Below are positions 55,890 through 64,000 of a stretch of 64,000 nt of DNA, in pieces. The DNA is taken from NCBI GenBank assembly GCA_030374805.1, contig JARGSG010000068.1:186001-250000 (forward strand), given 5' to 3'. A model generated the notes under the pieces. It saw only the letters and a list, made by a program, of their open reading frames with translations. It was not told where the DNA came from and ran no database searches. The position numbers and the translations under genes were made by a program. The first letter of the stretch is position 1. Each line of letters begins with the position of its first letter. This DNA is from Gracilaria gracilis. Lineage: Eukaryota > Rhodophyta > Florideophyceae > Gracilariales > Gracilariaceae.

Positions 55890-57224
55890 ATGGGTTCGAG
55901 AGCCACTCCAAGCGTTACAGTCGACTGCCATCGTTCGTCCGGTTTCATAGGGTCCATGTCTGGCAGTCATGTTCAAGTGCAACAGAACTCCTGCGCCGGA
56001 TTTGTTATTCCTACTTGCGTGGTTCTAATACCCACAGCAGCAGAGAAACGACGCATGAAGCCTAACGACCGTCCAAGGAATCCCACGGGTTCAATCATGT
56101 CAACCCGTGAAGTATTCAACATTCTTTATCGCAGAAAGATGGTGGAACTCAATAACTCTGCCCCGACAAATGAGCAGTTTCCGCTCTACACAGAGCTCGC
56201 AAACGATGTAAAGGACACCATCAAGAGTTTTCTGTACAACACACTGAAGTTGCACCGAGGCTCTCATACTTATAGCTCCATCAAGGTGAAGTTTGCAGAC
56301 AAACTAGGTGACTTGAAGTGGGCGCTGGTTGCAAAATATCCGATTCTGGCTGCGGCTCAGAGCTATTGGGTGGTTACATTTTTTGTCAAAGAGACGATGC
56401 AGCGAGACAGGAAAGCGGTAGTCGAGGCAGCGAAGAAGGAGGCGAAGAAGAACAAGGGGGCTACTTCCGACGGGGGTACCCTTTCCAACACTCCGCCCCT
56501 TCAAAACAACACCACCCCACCTCCAGCTCCCGATCCAAGCATTGCGGACCATCCGGCACATGATCCATATACTGCCACGCCTCGCGCTGCACCATCGGTC
56601 CCGGTCACTAAACGAGAAGTACTTCACAATGGAGTCACTGCCGAGCCCGTATCTCTAGCAGCGCGCAGCGTTGTGCCACACCCCACTGCTCTCTATCCCC
56701 AGACTGCTGAAGAGAACACACAGCTCGATGTTGAACATGACAGGGCATCTGATGATGGAAATGGAGACAATATTCAACCGGCAAGTCGCATACTACAGTC
56801 GACAAGGAATTCAGTTGGCAGCGCCCGGCGTACACGTAAACGGAGGGGTCCTCGTTTGTCTCGCAAGCGTACGCGTGAACAAGATTCGGAGCCCGACTTT
56901 GACGGCCCCATGGAGTCCGGATTGACTCGCAAGAAACATGTTGGGCTTGCGCAGCGTTCTCGAAAGGTACGTAAAGTGCAGAACACTGCTCTCACTGGCC
57001 GTCAATGTGCTGAGCTTGCGAAGCGCAGGAAAGAGCAACATTCTGAGGCAGCTTGAGAGGGGGATAGAGTGTATGCCAGTGGAAATGGCACCAGTTCGGG
57101 TTACGAAACGGAGAGCAGTGGCATTGATAGTGACTTCCACAACGGGTTTCAAGATAATCATGTTCTTCCACGTATCGAGAAATCGAATAAGAAGAACAGG
57201 AACCCCAGAGGTCGCAATCATTAG
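55890..57224 (+). pseudogene. basic/acidic protein divergent from the transposase, one in-frame TGA
   Basis: A 388-codon ORF from ATG 55890; an internal ATG at 56055 is the more natural start. Residues after 70 form a helical globular region (VFNILYRRKMVELNN, IKSFLYNTLKLHRG, AAQSYWVVTFFVKETM). A lysine-rich coil, a Pro-rich linker and strongly basic clusters (RRTRKRRGPRLSRKRT) follow. TGA 57054-57056 closes it, but the frame continues 55 codons with a sensible acidic/serine tail (SGYETESSGIDSDF) to TAG 57222-57224. It may be the second, DNA-binding product of the CACTA-like element, by analogy with TnpA-type proteins; this is inference from position and charge. Confidence 0.55.
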
Positions 57225-57998
57225 CCCTTCAACACTTCTTTCCTCTTCTTGGTGAGTTGAGTCATGGAGCCATTGCCATATTCGCCGAACTGCACGCGCT
57301 AACCCTTCTAGTCCTCCTATACATTACGATACGCAGATGCTGTTCTCTTATGGATATTCTTACCGCGATTGAAAGCTATTCGTTATTCTCCTTCTCTTTC
57401 TTATGGCTGCCGGTATCAAATGATGTTCTTTGCATGGATTTCTCGACGTAGCTGAGAATAACATGAGAGAAACAGTACTGTTCTGTCCTTCTCTAAGCAC
57501 CATCTAGACATCAAATGGCAGTAAATCTGGGTATATATTTTGACAAAAATGTGAGCTCTTTCTATCCCAATGTTGGTCATCGTTCAAGGCCTTTACCAAG
57601 AACAAATTTGTACCATTAATTTACCATCGTAGATACACTTAACCGGCATATTTTTGTACTGTTTTAGACCCTGCATGGTACCTCACCACGCGACCACAGT
57701 TCGGCCGCATATTGTAGCTTTCTCGTACTTACTGCAACGTACTTGTTGGTGACATTCACGGTCCACTTTCGGTCACTTATTGTACATAGCTGTACATCAC
57801 CATACGGCAACATAATGTTCTATCTCAGCCATACTTCGAGGCTTATTTGGGTCTACAGATATGTTTTTAAGTCGTCCATCTCTTGTACCAATCTCGCCTC
57901 TCATTAGTCGGCCATATTTTGGCCACGTTAAAGGGCAGCTTATTGCCCCATTTTTGGCCAATTTTGGCACATTTTGAAGCAAGAATTTAAGGCTATTT
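57225..57998. other. no gene; GGCC/TTTTGGCC-rich stretch
   Basis: 57905-58010 repeats short GGCCA...TTTTGGCC blocks immediately before the Ty3 gag remnant. No ORF of note. Confidence 0.35.
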
Positions 57999-59672
57999 AT
58001 GGGCCTTTTTGAGGTCAACTTTCGGGCCAAAGTCGGCCACGCACTTTGCCCACTGGGGGTGGTTAATTTTTTACGCCAACTTGTGGATAAGTCTCCTGCA
58101 AAGGAGGTTTCTGAGGATCTCCGTACGTTACGGGGTGATGTATATACCATGCTGGAATGCTTTGGTGGACCCGCCGCCTTCGTTGAAGCAATCCAAACCC
58201 GATTCGATCCTGTTAGAGCCCGTCTGGAGACCTTAGAGCAAGCCTTCGTTATGGATGCTACTACTCCGGCGCAGTCGGCCGCTGTATCGCACAGGGTCAA
58301 GAACCGTCCCCAGGAAAAACTTTCCGTCATTGACATCTCAATATATTTTCAGCATGTCAGGCTTTTTTCTTAAATGTTCAAGGCATTTTCAACGAATCAA
58401 TTATTTCAAAAACAATTAAGTCATTATATCTTCATTGGATTTTGATGCAATGAAAACTTAATGACTTTGGACTTGTTCTGATGAACAAAAAAAACGAACA
58501 AGTGAAAATCTCACGAATACCGATTGGAATTGGATGGCACCAGTTTTCGCTGGGGTCTGGAGACCTTAGAGCAAGCCATTGTTATGGACGCTACTACTGC
58601 GGCGGAGTCGGCCGCTGTATCGCACAGGGCCAAGAATCCTGCGCGCAAGAAGAACCGTCGTAGGTGGAAGGCCCAGCAGGACAACCAGGGTTCTGACTCG
58701 TCCACTTCGTCAGTTTCGCACCCAAACAACTCGGACAATGCTGACTCGTCAGACCCATCGTCTGATGATGACCGTGAGAAACGGGCGTCACGCTCGAAGC
58801 GGTCTACAGTCACGCATGGTGCTGTTCGTGCTCGTACCAAGGGAAGGCAGCACTCCTGCTTGAAAGTGCTGAAGCTCACGAACCCTTTATACTAGAAGTT
58901 GCTATCATACCGTTATTACCTTTTGGAAGACTTTTCTTTGGATCGAACACCTCGTGGCACGGGAAAAGTGAAGGACTGCATCAAACGGATGCAGCTCTCA
59001 CTTCTTAACAAGTTGTTAACTGGAGATGGCCCAATCTTGAGGTTAGATTTTCTCGCCCACTTCGTCGCGGAAGCCAATATACTCGGGATGAATGAGGGAC
59101 AGGCATACATTGCCGTACTCTATTTATTACGTGGTGTGGCCGAGAACCACTATTACTCTGTAAGAGGCTCTTCGCGTGCCTCCGAAGGAGAGGTTACCTG
59201 CGGGCCCCAATCAGTGCAATACTTGCTACGGTCATAAGCCACGAACGATGCCATTCAGTCGGCAATACGCGCTTTGCGAGACACACGTCAACGCTCAGGC
59301 GAAACGGAAACCGATTTTTCGGTACGCCTGAACAAGGCTTTCCACTGTTCTGGTGATGTCTATCCCACCACAGAGCGTTGTACGATGTTCATCGATAGAC
59401 TTGACACGGCCATCCTGACTTTGGTCGCCCGCTTTCGCGAGGATAAAAGGAAGATCACCTACCTAGAGCTCATCCAGTATGCACAAGCTCAAGGTGACTA
59501 CCTACGTGCCAGAGCCCCGAGTACTCGGTCCAAGTCCGCCAAGGCGTTGTTAATGGAGAACAAGTCACCATCTGTCTCGCTCGTTGCGGATGAAGCACCT
59601 CCAAAAAGTACGATAACGTCCAACTCGCCCATTGCGGTACCGATTCCATTCCGACGACGGACCTCCCATTGA
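57999..59672 (+). pseudogene. Ty3 gag remnant with an internal partial duplication
   Basis: Gag pieces include LECFGGPAAFVEAIQTRF and AVSHRVKN (matching 33.8-34.4 kb), a basic-then-acidic serine-rich segment (58640-58800), and a capsid-like part at 58899-59672 (LAHFVAEANILGMNEGQAY, ETETDFSVRLNKAFHCSG, YLELIQYAQAQGDYLRA). Stops and frame changes are scattered. An 84-bp stretch (58222-58305) is repeated at 58555-58638. Confidence 0.72.
58222..58638 (+). repeat. partial direct duplication within gag flanking AT-rich DNA
   Basis: 58222-58305 and 58555-58638 share GTCTGGAGACCTTAGAGCAA and beyond, with about 8 differences. About 250 bp of AT-rich, non-gag-like sequence lies between them. It resembles an insertion with a long flanking duplication or a template-switch product. 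Confidence 0.75.
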
Positions 59673-60463
59673 CGACGGACGCCTCCTTTGGGTCCGCTCA
59701 GGAAGGCACCGTGATTTATGCCGATGCCCCCCGAGTTCGCAGGCCACATATCCCGTACTCGAACAGAGGAACCCGCTTTCAAAGGCCAGGATGGCAGGAT
59801 GGCTGCCAGACGGGGCGTTTCACGGATAACCGAAGTACATCGTCAGGGTAGGCAGGCTTTGATAACATTATTATGCCATCTCTACTACACCCATGGTCAC
59901 ACGTCACCTCAGTGCCTTCTCTTCCTTCGGGATATGGCCAAGGTGACGTTGAACTATGAGGCCCTCACTCTGGAGGAGAAGCGTTCCGTCCCGATGACGC
60001 CGTACCTCCAAGCCAAGACGGACTTCGCCCACGTCATGCCGACATCGTTGAAACACCAGCGTGCTCCGGCACAGCCGGCTTAACCGGTAAGCACCAGTAC
60101 ACCGCGTCGTGGACGATCCAAACACCGCTGTCGCGGAACCCCGAGGCCAACGGGCCCAAGCACTCATGGTCGAAAAACCTGAGCAGCCGATGCAGGCTGA
60201 AGCCCAGGGAAACTTAATGAGGGAGTCTCCCATTCCGGAGAGACGTCCTTGAAGCAAAGGCTGTCCACGTTCGCGGCGTCGCCGCCTCGCTCTCCGGTGA
60301 AGATCCTTCCGAGGAAAGACAGTGCTGACACGGACTCGGAACACTTGGGTTTTCTCCATCGACCGTGGATACGGGTAAGAAACAACCGGTTCCCGGATAG
60401 AGTTATTGTGATGGCCGAGCGCAGTGATAAGGTCTAGGCTGACCTTGGCCTTTCACTCCAATT

Positions 60464-60802
60464 TATGGTGCGATATCTCACTGTCCTAGATTCAGGCGCA
60501 GGTTTGAACTTCATCTCTGGAACAGCTATGCCCGCGCTTTGCGGTCACACCTTCGCTGTGGCGACATTTTTGACGTCGCTGACGAGCATAACAACTCGTT
60601 TTCAACGTTAGGATACATCTATTTGGTAATCGGATTAGGTTCATGCGTGGTGAAACTCGAATTTGCCGTTTATTGGTCTCTGGACGCCCCAGTCATTTTG
60701 GGGGTGACTTCTGTGACCGCTTCGTCGATGCCATTAGGAACCGTCAGAGGCGTATTGAAATGGATGATGGTTCGTTCGTTTCGATTGTTCATAGTTCTTT
60801 GA
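60464..60802 (+). pseudogene. Ty3 aspartic protease remnant
   Basis: VLDSGAGLNFIS (active site DSG at about 60486-60500) follows an ATG at 60464. The frame then shifts into 60539-60802 with SLDAPVILGVTSV, resembling the second half of a retropepsin. Confidence 0.65.
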
Positions 60803-61023
60803 GGCATGCCTCCAAGAAGCATGTACCTCTACCTGCAACGCAAGAGGCACCACCGAGTTCCCAGGAATCTACGAAGATTCTTGTAGCCTCCGCGACATGC
60901 GTCCCTCCAGAATCTCAAGTCTGGGTACAGGTGGACTCCCGTCAACATAGATTTCGATTCATCCAGCGATTGTCGCCGTTGTATGACAGATAAACTCTCG
61001 CAATTGCCAATGGAGTCGCCCAA

Positions 61024-61980
61024 GTGGAACTGAATAATCCGTTTTACATGTTGATAGCCAACCGTGGCAAGACAACCCAGTACCTTGTGAATAACCAAAT
61101 GAATGGCTCAGTTATGCCGCATCCAACTGGGTTGGTACCTACAAAGGTGACTGCTGCCGAGGTGCTTGGGATCGTTCAATCGAAGGAGGGGGAGGAATCT
61201 GTATCTCATTCGGCTCCGGCACCGAGTCCCTCGGGTCAGTCACCTGTTAAGACAGAGAAGACACGCGTTCCAACAAGTTACGATCAATTAGACCCATTGA
61301 ATAAAGTGGAAGAACTGAACCTCGGACATGTTCCGGAGACACACCGCAAAAACCTGCGTGGTATTGTGCGTAAATTCACCAAAACGTGGGATGGTTCTAT
61401 CGGAGAGATAAACGCCACGGAACACCGGATTGGTACTCTTCCGAATTCTAGGCCAGTAGCCCAACATCATTACAGGACAAGGCCCAAGGCCAGAGAAGAA
61501 GATCAATTTCAGGTAGACAAGATGCTCCGTCCAGGAGTTATTGAACCGGCACATTCGCGGTGGGCATCACCAGTGGTACGGGCTCCCAAACTGGATGGTT
61601 TCTGGAGCTTTTGCATCGATTATCGTCGTCTGAACGCTGTTACCGTCAAGGACATGTATCCTATTCCATATATGGATGAATACATCGGTTCTCTCGAAAA
61701 ATCCTACCATATTCATGGCATTCGATGCTAATTGAGGATACTGTCAGGTGCCAGTGAGAAAGCAGGATCAGGACAAGACTGCGTTTGTCAGCCATTCTGG
61801 CCTTTATGGTTTCAAACGGATGCCATTTGGTTTAAAAAATTCCCGCACTACTCTTCAGCCTGCTATTGATATCCTACTGGCCCGCTTCAAGTAGCGTACT
61901 TGTCTCGTTTACCTTGATGACATCATCGTCTTCCCAGATAATCTGGATGATCATCTCACACATGTGAGAGATATAATGGC
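61024..61980 (+). pseudogene. Ty3 reverse transcriptase remnant
   Basis: The first 235 codons end at TAA 61729-61731 and include TEHRIGTLPNSRPVAQHHYR, GVIEPAHSRWASPVV and FCIDYRRLNAVT. Beyond a frame change come GYCQVPVRKQDQDKTAF and RMPFGLKN, then a TAG just before RTCLVYLDDIIVF, which keeps the catalytic YLDD. Confidence 0.8.
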
Positions 61981-62103
61981 CAGTTACGGGATGCCGGAGT
62001 GACACTCAAGCTGAGGAAATGCGTAATCTTCACGAATAATGTCAGGTGTCTGGGTCACATAATCCGTCCAGGATGTTCCCAGATCGAGTAATCTCGTGTA
62101 AAT

Positions 62104-62850
62104 TTGCTGAAGCAGGCATCGGAACCGACCACTCAGACTGAACTGAGATCCTTTCTAGGATTAATCAACGTCTATAGACAGTTTATTATCAACTTCGTGT
62201 ACACCTGGCACCCATCAACGTGCTTCTGCGGTCAACGACCCAAGCTGGATCATTTTACGTCCGCTCCGATGGAAGCGTTTACCTCTCTTAAAGAGGCTGT
62301 AGCAATGGCGTCAATTTTGTCGCTACCGAAACAAGGACTTTCATATACCGTGAAAACAGATTTAAGTGACTACCAGGTAGGCTGAGCCTTGTTTCAAACC
62401 ACCTCAGACAAAGAACGCAAGCCAATTAAATATCGGTCTCATTCGTTGAATGTTCATGAGAAGAATTACTCCGTCTCATAGAAGGAATGTCTTGATGTAG
62501 TATTGGCATAGTTCACACTACGTCCCTACCTCATGGGTTCCCATTTCATCATTTACACGGATCAATCATCATTGAAAAGGCTACTCTCCATCTCTGAGGC
62601 TTCTGTCCGCTTAATGCGTTGGAGACTGCGTCTTGCGGAGTTCGACTTCGATGTCGCCTACAAGAAGGGCGCCAACATTACACAAGCCGACGCTCTTTCT
62701 TGCCTACCCCAGGGGAAGCGTTAGCCGTCGATGAAGTGGAAATAACCTGCTACGCAGTTGATAACTACACAGTAAATGAACTGGAGGATATTGAAGAGAA
62801 CTGGCCAGATGAACTGGATCATGACGTCGAACTAGATGAAATAATCGCTG
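62104..62850 (+). pseudogene. Ty3 RT thumb and RNase H remnant
   Basis: Contains TELRSFLGLINVYRQFI, a TGA after SDYQVG (62383-62385), further TAG codons before KECLDVV and FTLRPYL, then IIYTDQSSLKRLL and GANITQADALSCLP. No integrase follows; gypsy-like sequence fades near 62850, where the minus-strand ORF begins to overlap. Confidence 0.75.
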
Positions 62851-63467
62851 TTAGCGGAAGCCAGCGACTCATCGGAGCGCCGCAACAATTCGTGAGGAGG
62901 AAATTCCACCGGCCGACGCCAATTCCACGAAGTGTTAACTATCGTCGGAAGATCCACGGAAAGGGTATCAGCACCGTCGTAGTATGACGCGACGAGTTCC
63001 TCCTTAAACACATCTTTATGATGAAAACACGTAGCAGTCCGGAAGAAATGCGCGTGAATGTGAGGGTTCTGCCCAACCAACTCGTCGTAAGACTGCCATA
63101 GCACCTCATGCATGATGTGGGCGTGAAAGTGTTGCACTGCAGATAGAATTTTCCCGCCACCGGCGTTAGTACCATAAGAAGCCTCAGATTCATTGCCGAT
63201 TCGCGGAAGAAGCACGGAACGAAAGCCAAAGAAGTAACTCAAATTTAGAGGTTTACCGCTCATGGCGTGAGAAACTTGAGGGATTGGAAGAAGGTTGTTG
63301 TTTTGACCTCGAGAGCTAGTTGAAGATTGTTTTGAACAAGGTTGGTTCTCGCTAGAGCGAGGTTTGCACTGTGGAATTGTAGTGAATTGGTCTTCGCGAG
63401 GAGAGATGGAATCCGAAGTCTTCTGACATACGCTTTGACGCCCATCGTGGGAAGTTTGGCTCGCCAT
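62832..63467 (-). CDS. hypothetical protein, 3' end probably replaced by Ty3 sequence
   Basis: ATG 63465-63467 opens 212 codons. The first 70 residues are polar and probably disordered. The next 110 look folded (LSYFFGFRSVLLPRIG, HIMHEVLWQSYDELVG, HIHAHFFRTATCFHHKDVF) and are His-rich. The last 30 or so codons overlap, on the opposite strand, sequence that still resembles Ty3 pol, so the original C-terminus was probably lost. No family recognised. Confidence 0.45.
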   Translation of the reverse strand: MASQTSHDGRQSVCQKTSDSISPREDQFTTIPQCKPRSSENQPCSKQSSTSSRGQNNNLLPIPQVSHAMSGKPLNLSYFFGFRSVLLPRIGNESEASYGTNAGGGKILSAVQHFHAHIMHEVLWQSYDELVGQNPHIHAHFFRTATCFHHKDVFKEELVASYYDGADTLSVDLPTIVNTSWNWRRPVEFPPHELLRRSDESLASANSDYFI

Positions 63468-64000
63468 CGTGACGGCGTGTCTCACTCTTAAAGAGAGGGA
63501 TATGAAGTACAACACTCGTTGGGGGCTATTTGACAGACTTAGTTATCTTCTGCATGATGGTTAATATATGCATATGAGCAACACGGCTATTAGCCTGTTC
63601 CCTCGCTGAGGTCATTTCCACAGATGTACACGTGGGGTGCAGGGCTCGAAGCGCCGCTTGGAATTGTGAGTAGCACATGTGTAGAACGGAGATGCCGAAG
63701 GCAGTGCATCAAGCATCGATACTTAGATATTTTCTAGATTATTTCGCCCGGCGCACCGACTGTCAGTAGTGCGCCGAGCTCATTACTTAGGCGGTTAGGC
63801 AGTGCTTTCCCAAGTATATCACTTCTTGCAAAGGAAGGAGATCTGGCTCTAACTATCACGAATTCGCGGACTGTTCAACTCCAAGTGGAGTGACAACCGT
63901 GTTGTTCACGTATAGCTACCCACCGTTGTGGCGCTCAGAGTACAACCACTATTTTTGTGTCTCTTTCCGATGTATTGTCGTATACCCGCCCCTGCATAGG
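63468..64000. other. intergenic with a hairpin at 63749-63776
   Basis: An 8-bp stem CGGCGCAC/GTGCGCCG with a 12-base loop. Sequence 63825-63970 resembles 21085-21230. No gene seen. Confidence 0.4.

Noticed and set aside
3258..57056. Nuclear UGA reassigned to Trp
   Set aside because: TGA sits at Trp positions in copia and the DDE transposase, but intact genes encode Trp with TGG, and TAA and TAG interruptions are as frequent.

Overview
This window looks like nuclear DNA from a small-intron or intron-poor eukaryote whose intergenic space is filled with transposable elements. Most recognisable ORFs are long and intronless. The elements are eukaryotic types: Ty1/copia, Ty3/gypsy with chromodomains, piggyBac, a DDE_4/Harbinger-like transposase and a CACTA-like transposase. 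One cellular gene encodes a vanadium-haloperoxidase-type secreted protein. A red macroalga would fit, but that is inference; no marker gene here settles the lineage.

Layout, left to right. (1) 0.08-1.9 kb: a small single-TM protein (minus) and a basic, nuclear-looking protein (plus) with a probable frameshift. (2) 2.02-11.61 kb: a piggyBac element with TTAA target duplication and 17-bp inverted ends, carrying a small companion ORF and a transposase broken by one stop. Nested in it is a full-length copia element (2191-8539) with 205-bp LTRs, a TTCTG duplication and a primer-binding site. (3) 12.2-13.8 kb: an intact haloperoxidase-like gene. (4) 14.4-17.3 kb: a broken DDE transposase and a broken four-TM membrane protein. 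(5) 18.6-21.0 kb: gag and protease-integrase remains of an LTR element with no reverse transcriptase. (6) 21.8-33.8 kb: a 12-kb Ty3 chromovirus with about 500-bp LTRs and a CGTCG duplication. It sits inside the gag reading frame of another Ty3 element and carries a 3-kb decayed antisense coding region beyond pol. (7) 35.2-41.3 kb: fragments of unknown ORFs, a carotenoid-oxygenase pseudogene and an M20 dipeptidase pseudogene. (8) 41.9-45.0 kb: two divergent paralogues of an unrecognised secreted protein family, and a tRNA-like sequence. (9) 45.2-48.3 kb: a 3.1-kb Ty3 deletion derivative with near-identical 397-bp LTRs, a CAAGT duplication and an intact integrase core. (10) 52.0-57.2 kb: an intact 1028-residue CACTA-type transposase, diverging from a basic serine-rich protein with one in-frame TGA. 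(11) 58-62.9 kb: a heavily decayed Ty3 element. (12) 62.8-63.5 kb: a minus-strand ORF abutting that element.

Two things stand out. The insertions are nested with exact, readable junctions, giving a relative insertion history. Seven otherwise intact reading frames (piggyBac transposase, DDE transposase, membrane protein, carotenoid oxygenase, dipeptidase, one secreted paralogue, basic protein) are interrupted by about 13 in-frame stops and no frameshift that I can see. That is unlike ordinary neutral decay. The best candidates for new biology are the antisense region of the chromovirus, the haloperoxidase homologue with serine at the usual active-site histidine position, and the secreted paralogue pair.
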